Source: CANNBR01 sp964604015 (GTDB taxonomy: Bacteria; Babelota; Babeliae; Babelales; CAIQNR01). From it: 64,000 nucleotides of DNA. The stretch is from positions 58,963 through 122,962 of the forward strand of contig CAZRXF010000006.1 of assembly GCA_964604015.1 (NCBI GenBank), given 5' to 3'. The notes beneath the pieces were generated by a model. It was given only the letters and a program-made list of their open reading frames with translations. It did not search any database and was not told the origin of the DNA. Both the position numbers and the translations under genes were made by a program. Of this stretch, positions 1-7,687 are shown one piece after another; position 1 is the stretch's first letter, and each line of letters opens with the position of its first letter.

Positions 1-133
1 TTTCATCGCGCTTTTTCCAATTGCCTCCGGCAGATGCGACAAGCTCATCAACAATACGAAAGCCAATGTTATGGCGGGTAGAAAAAAAACGAGGGCCGGG
101 ATTACCCAGCCCTATGATTGCTTTGTAATTCAT
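1..133 (-). CDS. pth: Peptidyl-tRNA hydrolase, N-terminal part (cut by window edge)
   Basis: Only the first 44 codons lie in the window; the rest is beyond position 1. The translation opens MNYKAIIGLGNPGPRFFSTR and continues HNIGFRIVDELV. The GLGNPG motif followed by TRHNIGF, which supplies the catalytic His of the family, is diagnostic of bacterial Pth. Pth cleaves peptidyl-tRNA released prematurely from ribosomes and recycles the tRNA in the cytoplasm. The ATG lies 10 bp past the stop of the Skp-like gene, so the two are probably co-transcribed. Identification is strong despite the truncation. Confidence 0.9.
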   Translation of the reverse strand, partial: MNYKAIIGLGNPGPRFFSTRHNIGFRIVDELVASAGGNWKKRDE

Positions 134-143
134 TCCAAAAGAC

Positions 144-689
144 TTATTTTTTAGCCTTTGGCATAGCTTCTTTTGCTACGGCAGGTGCATTTTTATCCAT
201 TTCAGCTATCACCTGATCAGTAACATCAAAATGCTTAGAATCTTTTACGTAAAGTGCTCCTGGGATCGCAATATCGCAGCAATCTAACTTCTTGCAAGCA
301 GCTTGAATGTCTCCAACCAAAGATTCTTCAGCTGAGCGCATTTCTCGTTCAGCATATGCTTGCAAACCTTGTTGTTTCACTTCGATTTGCCCTTTAAGAC
401 TTGCCAATTTTTCCTGATGCTCTTGGACAACACTTTGCTTCATGTCTTTTCCACCATTTTGTAGCTTTTCTACAATCTGCTGGATTTGAGTTTTAAGTGC
501 CTCAATTTCATTACCACGCTTTTTGATTTCAGCTTCAATTCGTTTTTGAACAGCAGCAAATTTTTGAGATTTCTGTGCAACATCAGGAATGCGCACCACT
601 GCTATGCGGGGACCTTGCACACTACCTGCGCTTATGAATGAGAAAGAAGAGAGCAATACAATGGTTAAAAAATGGGTTCGTTTTAACAT
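144..689 (-). CDS. skp: OmpH/Skp-like periplasmic chaperone
   Basis: This 181-residue protein has a signal peptide (about residues 1-21, hydrophobic LTIVLLSSFSFISA core). A short beta stretch (RIAVVRIPDV) follows, then a long charged coiled coil (about residues 40-125) and a C-terminal strand region. That order matches the Skp/OmpH family, whose trimers hold unfolded outer-membrane proteins in the periplasm between SecYEG and BamA. Family length is usually 160-180 residues, so it appears complete. Two adjacent cysteines (KLDCCDI) near residue 137 are not typical. No bamA or lpxD neighbour is present, unlike many Gram-negatives. The family call is sound; orthology to E. coli Skp is inferred. 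Confidence 0.75.
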   Translation of the reverse strand: MLKRTHFLTIVLLSSFSFISAGSVQGPRIAVVRIPDVAQKSQKFAAVQKRIEAEIKKRGNEIEALKTQIQQIVEKLQNGGKDMKQSVVQEHQEKLASLKGQIEVKQQGLQAYAEREMRSAEESLVGDIQAACKKLDCCDIAIPGALYVKDSKHFDVTDQVIAEMDKNAPAVAKEAMPKAKK

Positions 690-763
690 CTAAGTTCCTT
701 TTCTTAAGACCGACAAGACGGATAAAAACAAGCAAAATAACTCTATAAGTATTGGAAATAATG

Positions 764-3433
764 TCAATGAGCCTTTACAGAGCGTCTTTTTACATATTTC
801 TTGAGTTCTTCTACAGCTAGAAGAACACATCCACTTGCTAGCACCACCACCCAATCACCACTGACAAGAGGAACTGTTTTAAAAATCGCTTGCAGAAAAG
901 GCACATAAACCAACGCTATTTGTGTTATTAAAATTCCACCCAATGCAAGAGCTAACCAACGATTTGAAAAAGGCGAAAGAGAAAAAAGAGAACGATCAAG
1001 AGAACGACAATTAAGCGCTGTTACCCACTGACAGCAGGTAAGTGTTACCATCGCCATGGTCCGCGCAAGCGCAAGGTCCGTCTGCAAATACCATACAAAC
1101 ACTGCACAGGAAACTCCTGCAGCCAAAAAACCGCTGTACAAAACTTGTGCAGCAAGCGATTTTGTCATCAACGTTGCCTGATTATCTAACCACGTTTTAT
1201 GCATAAGATTTTTTTCAAGCGGTTCTAGTGAAAGTGCAGTATCTAAGAATCCATCTGTTACTAGATTGAGCCACAAAATCTGACAAGCAAGCAACGGTAC
1301 CGGATATCCGCCAGCAAGCGAAAAAAGCATGACCAACACTTCAGCAAAATTTGTCGCAAAAAAGTACAAAATAACTCGTTTAAAGGTATAAAAAATGTGG
1401 CGCCCATACGCAATTCCGTAAGGAATTTTTTCGCATGCATCATCAAGAAGCAAGATATGGGCTGTTTCTTTTGCAACTTCAGATCCTGTTGCACCGAGAG
1501 AGATGGAAACATTTGCTAAAGCAAGTGCAGGCACATCATTTATCCCATCACCAATAACCAGTACTACTTTGCCTTGCTGTTGATACGCAGCTACCAAGCG
1601 CGCTTTATCAGCAGGCAAAAGACGTGCATACACGGTTGTTTTTTCAAGATGAGGAATAAACTCTTGGTCAGAAAGGTGGTGCAGAGTGGGGCCCTCCATA
1701 ATCTCAGACGAATGCCTAAAAATACCAGCAAGTCGCCCCATGTATGACGCCGTTTTAAGACTATCTCCTGTTGCCATCACAACCTGAATCCCAGCCTGCT
1801 GCATCTCATGTATCACTTGTACAATGTTTGGACGTAACGTATCGCTAATTCCCGCAGTTCCTAAAAACGTAAGCCCTTCATCAAAAAGACCGGTAAAAAA
1901 CGTTTCTTTATAACTACCAACTGCAAGATCGGTTAATGAGAATTCCTTTGAAGCAAAAGCCAACACACGCAGCCCCTCTTTGAGCATTGTTTCAGCACCA
2001 GCACGTTGTTCAACTGTTAACTGAGAACAACGTCGACTGATTGCTTCAAACGAGCCAATCCCAAACAAAATTCCCTTACCATTTTTTTCATAGAACCCTG
2101 CATGATACTGATGTGCTGCACCAAAAGGAATCTCATACAGCTTTGTGTATTGTAGCTCAACTTGCTCAAGCGGGACCCCATATTTTCGGGCACAAATTCG
2201 AAGCGCGACCTCATTTGGACTGCCTTTAACCGCCCACTTGTGCTTGTGTTCATGCCATTCAAGCACTGAACGATCAAGAAGGATTGAAGCTTCCATCATG
2301 TCATGCAATGGATCAGACCCAGAAGCATGATAATTGACAGATTTCCCCTCACACAACAAACCACCTTCTGGATGATACCCAGTTCCTGTTACCTGGTACT
2401 GTTTGCCCCCAGCATTGAGAGCAACTACCATCAATTCATTCTTGGTTAACGTTCCTGTTTTATCAATAAGCGCAACATGTGCCCTTCCCAGCGCTTCAAT
2501 TGCTTGTAGCCGCTTTGCAACTATTTTATGACGAGCAAGAACATACGCCCCACTGACCAAAATGATTGTCATGATTACCGGCAATCCCTGCGGAACCACA
2601 CACATAAAAAGAGCAAGTAATGCTGCCAAAAGTTCAGGAAATGGTTTTCCTGCTAAGACACCAATGATAAAAAGACTCACACAAATAAAGACGATGAGCC
2701 ACAGTACAAAGTTTAGAACACGAGAAAGATCTCGTTGAAGCGGCATCTCTTGGGAAAACACTTCCATGCCCTCGGCTGTTTTTCTCCCTGTTGTTTGTGC
2801 TCCTGTAGCAACCACCACGGCACGAGCAGATCCCGTAATTATGTGAGAGCCACAAAAAAGCATGTTCGATTGCTCAGAAAGCTCATATTTTTGCGTAAGA
2901 GCATCACTTTTTTTCTGGACTGGTTTTGATTCACCGGTCAACACTGCTTCATCAACAGTCACCCCGTATGATTCAAGAATGCGGGCATCTGCAGGAACAT
3001 GCTCCCCTTCTTGCAAAAGAAGAATATCCCCAGGAACTAATTCTTCGTCATCGACCAAGATCTTCGTCCCTTCTCTGACAACCACCGATTGCTGTTTTTT
3101 AAACGTACGCAAACGAGCAACCATATGAGAAATGCGACGCTCCTGAAACGCTCCGATGGTAGCATTCAGAAGAATAACCCCCACGATAATGAAGGCATCA
3201 AACGAGTCACCGGCAAAAAAAATGATACCTGAAGCTGCAGCAAGAAGGAATATCAACGGCTCACACAGCAAACCAAGAAACGTTTTTACAAATGAAAAAG
3301 GTTTTACTCTATAAGGGATATGAGGCCCAAATCGTGCTTTGCGCGCTTTGACATCCTGCACCATCAATCCCTGACGTTCATCAGTCTTCAACTCTGCGAG
3401 AATGTCTTGTTCTTTTTTTTTATACCAATCCAT
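764..3433 (-). CDS. P-type cation-transporting ATPase (P2A-like)
   Basis: An 889-residue P-type ATPase with all core parts: actuator-domain LTGES near residue 165, phosphorylation motif DKTGTLT with the acceptor Asp near residue 324, hinge GDGINDVPAL near residue 640, and about ten membrane segments. M5 has NFAE and M6 has NLVTDG, which match the Ca2+ site I ligands of SERCA-type pumps. M4 reads PQGLP (near 281-285) where SERCA has PEGLP, so the site II glutamate is Gln. It probably exports a cation (Ca2+, or possibly Na+ or Mn2+) across the inner membrane. It starts 6 bp after the preceding gene's stop with no strong ribosome site, suggesting translational coupling. The substrate is not proven by sequence. 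Confidence 0.88.
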   Translation of the reverse strand: MDWYKKKEQDILAELKTDERQGLMVQDVKARKARFGPHIPYRVKPFSFVKTFLGLLCEPLIFLLAAASGIIFFAGDSFDAFIIVGVILLNATIGAFQERRISHMVARLRTFKKQQSVVVREGTKILVDDEELVPGDILLLQEGEHVPADARILESYGVTVDEAVLTGESKPVQKKSDALTQKYELSEQSNMLFCGSHIITGSARAVVVATGAQTTGRKTAEGMEVFSQEMPLQRDLSRVLNFVLWLIVFICVSLFIIGVLAGKPFPELLAALLALFMCVVPQGLPVIMTIILVSGAYVLARHKIVAKRLQAIEALGRAHVALIDKTGTLTKNELMVVALNAGGKQYQVTGTGYHPEGGLLCEGKSVNYHASGSDPLHDMMEASILLDRSVLEWHEHKHKWAVKGSPNEVALRICARKYGVPLEQVELQYTKLYEIPFGAAHQYHAGFYEKNGKGILFGIGSFEAISRRCSQLTVEQRAGAETMLKEGLRVLAFASKEFSLTDLAVGSYKETFFTGLFDEGLTFLGTAGISDTLRPNIVQVIHEMQQAGIQVVMATGDSLKTASYMGRLAGIFRHSSEIMEGPTLHHLSDQEFIPHLEKTTVYARLLPADKARLVAAYQQQGKVVLVIGDGINDVPALALANVSISLGATGSEVAKETAHILLLDDACEKIPYGIAYGRHIFYTFKRVILYFFATNFAEVLVMLFSLAGGYPVPLLACQILWLNLVTDGFLDTALSLEPLEKNLMHKTWLDNQATLMTKSLAAQVLYSGFLAAGVSCAVFVWYLQTDLALARTMAMVTLTCCQWVTALNCRSLDRSLFSLSPFSNRWLALALGGILITQIALVYVPFLQAIFKTVPLVSGDWVVVLASGCVLLAVEELKKYVKRRSVKAH

Positions 3434-3439
3434 AGCGTT

Positions 3440-4243
3440 CTATTCATCACGTTCAGTCAATGCCGGAAGAAAATTTCTCGTTATGCCAGAACAGAAAGCA
3501 GCAAGATCCTCCCTTGCCCCCGGCATAGGAGTCGATCCAGGAGCACCAGCAAATGATAATTCACGAAACCTTCTTGTCAGAGTCCCTGCCGATGCCGGTT
3601 CTGGAAGAACGGTAGCATCAATCGTGGGAGTAACTGGAGATAATTCCATTGGTCTATGATAGGTAGCTGGGGCTGCTCCACAATGGGAGAATTCCCCTGG
3701 CTTAGCAGGATGGGTTAAAGACTCTCCTAAATAGGTGAGCTCACGGTAGCTTATGCTCTTTTGGTGTCCAGAATTTTCTCTAAGCTGAGATCTTATACCT
3801 AAAAGAAGTTCATCATTTCCTTCAATGATAACTTTTTTTTGATCTGCCTTTACCGCTGAAAGAATCATACAACCAAGATGCCTTTTAAAAAGAGCGAAGG
3901 AAGCAACTCCATTGGCTACTTTTCTTTTCGGAAAGACAAGAATGTATCCCTTATTTGGGCAATAGTATCCAGCCAAACTACCTATCGATCGGCGCAAAAT
4001 TTTACTCTCCTCATGAGGCATTCCTGGATCACAATTGAATGTATAGACATCAAGATTAGTTGCCATTTTGCTACGGGATGTTTTTTTACGCACAGAACGA
4101 TACAATTGGTCCTTCCAATGAACAGCCACATGAAACGCTGTCGCTTGCCCTTCTGTTAATGATTGAATTGCTGATTGTTCAGCCCCATGCGTTACTACCT
4201 GAGCAGCGAATAACACCCAGAAAAAACTTTTTTTAAACAACAT
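3440..4243 (-). CDS. Secreted protein of unknown function
   Basis: I do not recognise this 267-residue protein. It begins with a clear signal peptide (LFKKSFFWVLFAAQVVTHGA, cleavage near residue 21). A mixed alpha/beta region follows to about residue 180 (for example GYILVFPKRKVANGVASFAL), then a Pro/Thr/Gly-rich, probably flexible tail. An AAGGGG ribosome site sits about 8 bp before the ATG. It lies directly upstream of the P-type ATPase and is probably in the same transcript. Four or five scattered cysteines would allow disulfides in the periplasm. No domain function can be assigned. Confidence 0.7.
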   Translation of the reverse strand: MLFKKSFFWVLFAAQVVTHGAEQSAIQSLTEGQATAFHVAVHWKDQLYRSVRKKTSRSKMATNLDVYTFNCDPGMPHEESKILRRSIGSLAGYYCPNKGYILVFPKRKVANGVASFALFKRHLGCMILSAVKADQKKVIIEGNDELLLGIRSQLRENSGHQKSISYRELTYLGESLTHPAKPGEFSHCGAAPATYHRPMELSPVTPTIDATVLPEPASAGTLTRRFRELSFAGAPGSTPMPGAREDLAAFCSGITRNFLPALTERDE

Positions 4244-4279
4244 ATGTACGCCCCTTCCTGTTTATTTTTATAAAATTTA

Positions 4280-4888
4280 CTAAAAAAGCCGCATAGCATC
4301 CAAAACTGCAGCAAGCCTTTTCTTTTCAACACAACCACTGCGCGATGCCGGGTAGCATACCATTTGTACGAGAGTAATGCTTAAAAACAATGGCTGCCAC
4401 GAACATTCGACAATAACCTGTTCGGGTAACGTCAGCTGAGCAATAACCATATTTTTTTCTGGTAGCTCAAGAAGTATTTCTCCCTGCTGTGCCACAATCA
4501 TTTTCACGATTTCTTGGGCAAGCGTTGATACATCTCCTACAGAAAACACCATTCTTTCTGCGCAAAACGCAGGCGCGTTGATAACCAACCCTCCAGTGGC
4601 GCAATAAAAACTGCCCATCAGAAGCCCGGTCACACATGCAAAAACAAAAAACATTTGTTGCCACACACCAGGAAATAAAACACCTTCAAAAAAAAGAAAT
4701 GCTTTTCCTATAGCTAAGAATGCGCACAGGTAAAAAACGAAAAATATGCCCGTTAAACGAACATCAATAAGACGGGTATCATAGATACGCAACCAACGGC
4801 TTATGCGAGGCAAGGAAAAGAAAAAATAAGAAAAAAGAGCGATGGGTATACAAAATACTGCAAACAAAACTACCTGCGAACTGGTCAT
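4280..4888 (-). CDS. Inner-membrane protein of unknown function
   Basis: A 202-residue protein with three or four hydrophobic segments in its first half (about residues 7-27, 45-62, 68-80 and 80-100). A soluble C-terminal half of about 95 residues follows and contains one more hydrophobic stretch. No recognised motif. It is the first gene of the minus-strand group leading into the ATPase, 36 bp upstream of the secreted protein. It could be a membrane partner of its neighbours, but that rests only on position. Confidence 0.6.
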   Translation of the reverse strand: MTSSQVVLFAVFCIPIALFSYFFFSLPRISRWLRIYDTRLIDVRLTGIFFVFYLCAFLAIGKAFLFFEGVLFPGVWQQMFFVFACVTGLLMGSFYCATGGLVINAPAFCAERMVFSVGDVSTLAQEIVKMIVAQQGEILLELPEKNMVIAQLTLPEQVIVECSWQPLFLSITLVQMVCYPASRSGCVEKKRLAAVLDAMRLF

Positions 4889-4978
4889 GGCTACCTTAAT
4901 AAACTAAAAAAGTACGAACTCTCTTAGTTTTATAAAAATTCAGGACATGTCTAGAGAAAGAAAATTTCGCTTGGCGAG

Positions 4979-5012
4979 ATCTGGAACTGCAGCTTCTGCG
5001 AAAGTTCCAGAT
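4979..5012 (-). terminator. Hairpin just downstream of tmRNA
   Basis: ATCTGGAACT (4979-4988) pairs perfectly with AGTTCCAGAT (5003-5012), with an inner GCAG/CTGC extension. It begins 6 nt after the tmRNA 3' CCA in the direction of transcription. No uninterrupted T-run follows immediately, so it may act as a terminator or a 3'-processing boundary. Confidence 0.55.
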
Positions 5013-5018
5013 AAAGGT

Positions 5019-5412
5019 TGGTGGAGGCGATGGGAATCGAACCCATGTCCGCACTACCGTTGTCAAAAGACGCTACATGCTTAGCCCTTACGAATACTCA
5101 TTCATCTTAGTAAAGGCGAAAAAATGAATGAGCCAGGTTGGTATACACACTTTTTACGAACCTATTGAACCTACAAAGTGAGTTCTATCTTGTATAATAC
5201 GTGATAGAACAGCTGATAGACACGCTATTCCATCAAGACGTCACTGTTTAGGCAGCAAGTACGGCATGACTGCCGTAAGAGTAGTCCATAACAGGGACAT
5301 GCTTACCAGATTGGTCTGCATTTATTGGTTGACCATTTTTTTTACGAGTTCCCGGACAAAACTCGGCATGCTTCCTTCAACGCCAATAACACGTCGAAAC
5401 CAGTACGCCCCC
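5019..5412 (-). ncRNA. ssrA: tmRNA (transfer-messenger RNA)
   Basis: The 5' end (from 5412) reads GGGGGCGUACUGGUUUCGAC and the 3' end closes with GGGUUCGAUUCCC and GCCUCCACCA. The ends form a 7-bp acceptor stem (GGGGGCG with CGCCUCC, one G-U), a T-arm and an encoded CCA. The resume codon is best placed at GCA 5317-5319. From there an open frame runs to UAA at 5248-5250 and encodes a 23-residue tag starting ADQSG and ending SHAVLAA. tmRNA rescues stalled ribosomes with SmpB, and the tag directs proteolysis. The LAA ending is the usual ClpXP-type degron. smpB lies immediately upstream on the same strand. Confidence 0.95.
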
Positions 5413-5423
5413 GAAATTTCAAA

Positions 5424-5453
5424 GATATAACCTTATTCAAATACTGATTGTAA
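5424..5453 (-). promoter_or_regulatory. Candidate promoter of ssrA
   Basis: In the minus direction TTACAA (-35-like, 5448-5453) is followed after 18 bp by TATATC (-10-like, 5424-5429), 11 bp before the mature tmRNA 5' end. Both boxes are imperfect; the 5' end would be matured by RNase P. Confidence 0.35.
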
Positions 5454-5497
5454 CCGGCATGAGCAATTACTGTCAACCGCCCTACCGCTTAAACACG

Positions 5498-5959
5498 CTA
5501 CTCATCGTAGCCTTTAAGCTCGCGCTCTGTATCGCGTTTGATATCACGTTCACGCAAGAGGTTCTTTTTACCTGCCGCGTTGCGGTGCTTACATAAGCCT
5601 AAATGTACCTTAACCAAGCCTTTTTCATTGAAGTAGAGCTTGAGCGGCACCAAGGTAATCCCTTTGCAAGACACATCGCCTACTAAGCGCATCAGCTCAC
5701 GCCTTTTAAGAAGTAGTTTGCGAGTACGCCTACTTGCTTCTTCTTCTTTCTTGTACGCCTTTTCATAAGGAGAAATATGGCAATTTAAAAGAAACAACTC
5801 CCCGCGATTGAACGTAGCAAACGACCCTGTCAGGTTTGCATTACCAGCTCGCAGCGATTTTACCTCATCACCGGTAAGCACAATACCCGCTTCAAGTGAA
5901 TCAATCACGTGATAGTCAAAGGATGCTTTTTTGTTCTGAGTAATAATTTTCATCGTCAT
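5498..5959 (-). CDS. smpB: SsrA-binding protein SmpB
   Basis: This 153-residue protein shows the SmpB signature: KKASFDYHVIDSLEAGIVLTG, then GDEVKSLRAGNANLTGSF, LLNCHISPYEKA and VKVHLGLCKHR. The basic C-terminal tail (KKNLLRERDIKRDTERELKG) enters the mRNA channel when no message is present. SmpB is the obligate partner of tmRNA in trans-translation, and the gene lies 85 bp upstream of ssrA. Its ATG overlaps the stop of the DUF2062 gene by 4 bp (ATGA), implying coupling. A second Met at codon 3 (MTMKII) is an equally plausible start. Length matches the family. Confidence 0.95.
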   Translation of the reverse strand: MTMKIITQNKKASFDYHVIDSLEAGIVLTGDEVKSLRAGNANLTGSFATFNRGELFLLNCHISPYEKAYKKEEEASRRTRKLLLKRRELMRLVGDVSCKGITLVPLKLYFNEKGLVKVHLGLCKHRNAAGKKNLLRERDIKRDTERELKGYDE

Positions 5960-6432
5960 GAGTCTGACCTTTCAAGAGCTACAAGCGCTTTAAAAAGGCG
6001 ATGAAGCAACGGATACGAAACAATGGCAACCACCAAGCCAACCAGGTTTCCCCCCAGCATCCAGGCCCAAAAAGAGATATCTTTAAGGCCAATGTACTGA
6101 TGAATATAAGCGTTCACCGTCTGCATGATTGGTGGATTAAGTGCCGCAACACTTAGTCCCAGCCAGACATGCAAAATTTTATATCCCACCCAGTATCCGC
6201 CAACCATAAGTGGCACCATCGTCCAGGGATTATTAACCGTGTAACTGACCAAAATTAAGACCGGAATATTGAGTCTAAACAACCATCCTGCCACGACTAA
6301 CATCATGGTATGAAGGCCTAAAAATGGGCTAATTGCCACATACAAGGCAATCGACGTAGCGAGAGCCAACTTTTTAGGAGAGCGTTCATGCAAAAGGAGG
6401 CGTTTGCCGTGGCGAGTAATAAAGTGACGCAT
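5956..6432 (-). CDS. DUF2062 family membrane protein
   Basis: A 158-residue protein with three or four hydrophobic segments and the DUF2062 pattern. An N-terminal basic region (RHGKRLLLHERSPKKLALAT) precedes AISPFLGLHTMMLVV, then a conserved NNPWTMVPLMVGGYWVG stretch. DUF2062 proteins are small inner-membrane proteins of unsettled function. A GAGGT ribosome site precedes the ATG. It heads an apparent operon with smpB, and its start is divergent from tsaD with 118 bp between them. Confidence 0.75.
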   Translation of the reverse strand: MRHFITRHGKRLLLHERSPKKLALATSIALYVAISPFLGLHTMMLVVAGWLFRLNIPVLILVSYTVNNPWTMVPLMVGGYWVGYKILHVWLGLSVAALNPPIMQTVNAYIHQYIGLKDISFWAWMLGGNLVGLVVAIVSYPLLHRLFKALVALERSDS

Positions 6433-6456
6433 CTAAAACCTCAAACCATCATGTTT

Positions 6457-6484
6457 TTGAAAAATATCAGTTGTCAGGTATAGT
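6457..6484 (+). promoter_or_regulatory. Candidate sigma70-type promoter of tsaD
   Basis: TTGAAA (6457-6462) and TATAGT (6479-6484) are separated by 16 bp, about 65 bp upstream of the tsaD ATG in the divergent gap. Confidence 0.5.
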
Positions 6485-6550
6485 CTAACAGGAGGCTTTA
6501 GGGGGAACAAGGCCCGGCACAAAACATGAGAATCTTGAGGATAAGACTTT

Positions 6551-7573
6551 ATGGAAAACTACACGCTTCTTGCACTTGAAACTTCTTGCGACGAAGTTGC
6601 CGCCGCGGTCTACAACACCGAAAAAAAGCTTCTTTCTCATCGCCTTTACTCTCAAACTGAGCACCATAGGCGGTTTGGCGGTGTCGTTCCCGAAATAGCT
6701 TCCCGCACCCATATCGTCAAAATTAATGGAATCGTTGAAGAGGCACTTACTGCCTCTGGGTGCACGCTTGATGATATTGATGTCGTCGCCGTTACGAGCA
6801 AGCCAGGTCTTTTAGGATCACTTCTTATCGGTATTAGCTTTGCCAAAGCAATTGCAGGATCACGTAATAAAAAATTGGTAGCAGTTGATCACCTTGAGGG
6901 ACATGCGTTTTCAGCATGTTTAGAAAATGATATCCCCTTTCCTTTTTTATGTATGACTGCATCAGGTGGACACACCAGCTTATACCGTGTTACCGATTAC
7001 GGTGTTTTTGAAACATTGGGAACTACGTCTGATGACGCAGCAGGTGAAGCATTTGATAAAGTTGCCAAGATGCTCAAGCTTGGATACCCGGGTGGACCTA
7101 TCATTGAAAAACTTGCAGGGGAAGTTGGATTTCAAGACTTCTTTGACTATCCACGCAACAAGATGAACGATCTCACGTTTAGTTTTTCTGGTCTTAAGAC
7201 GGCAGTACTCTACGATCTGGTTAAAAAAGGTGCCTACAGCATGGAAGAAAAGACCATTCTGACCGATGATCTGGAACTTAAAAAGCACGTTGCTAGTTCT
7301 TTCCAGGTGTGTGTCGCTGACATTTTTGTGAACAAAATTACCAAAGCACTGCAAGAAGATAGAAGCTACAAAGCGATCGTATTTGTAGGCGGTGTTGCCT
7401 GCAACAAATACATCCGTCAACAAATCCAAACGCGTGTTGCCGACAGATTTGGATTACCCTTCTTTTATCCCTCCCCTCAATTTTGCACTGACAATGCTGC
7501 CATGATCGCTTTCGTCGGTCATTACAAAGCACAGCGCGGTGAGTTTAGTTCTTTAGATTTTGAAGCGTACTAA
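6551..7573 (+). CDS. tsaD: tRNA threonylcarbamoyladenosine transferase subunit TsaD
   Basis: A 340-residue ASKHA-fold protein (Kae1/Gcp family) that transfers the threonylcarbamoyl group to A37 of ANN-decoding tRNAs together with TsaB and TsaE. Seen here: ALETSCDE at the N-terminus, GGVVPEIASRTH, the metal-binding HLEGH near residue 115, FLCMTASGGHTSLY, the VFVGGVACNKYIRQQ glycine loop, and the C-terminal CTDNAAMIA whose Asp completes the metal site. All key residues are present and the length is normal. A GAGGA ribosome site precedes the ATG. The other t6A genes are not in the window. Confidence 0.96.
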   Translation: MENYTLLALETSCDEVAAAVYNTEKKLLSHRLYSQTEHHRRFGGVVPEIASRTHIVKINGIVEEALTASGCTLDDIDVVAVTSKPGLLGSLLIGISFAKAIAGSRNKKLVAVDHLEGHAFSACLENDIPFPFLCMTASGGHTSLYRVTDYGVFETLGTTSDDAAGEAFDKVAKMLKLGYPGGPIIEKLAGEVGFQDFFDYPRNKMNDLTFSFSGLKTAVLYDLVKKGAYSMEEKTILTDDLELKKHVASSFQVCVADIFVNKITKALQEDRSYKAIVFVGGVACNKYIRQQIQTRVADRFGLPFFYPSPQFCTDNAAMIAFVGHYKAQRGEFSSLDFEAY

Positions 7574-7687
7574 CAACAGATACATATTTTTAAACTAGCA
7601 CGCCCCCTCTAAACACATTTGTCAAACAAGGCAGTTTTTTTTAGTGTTATTCATAAAGTTTCACCCCTTCTAAAAAAGGAGATCTGT

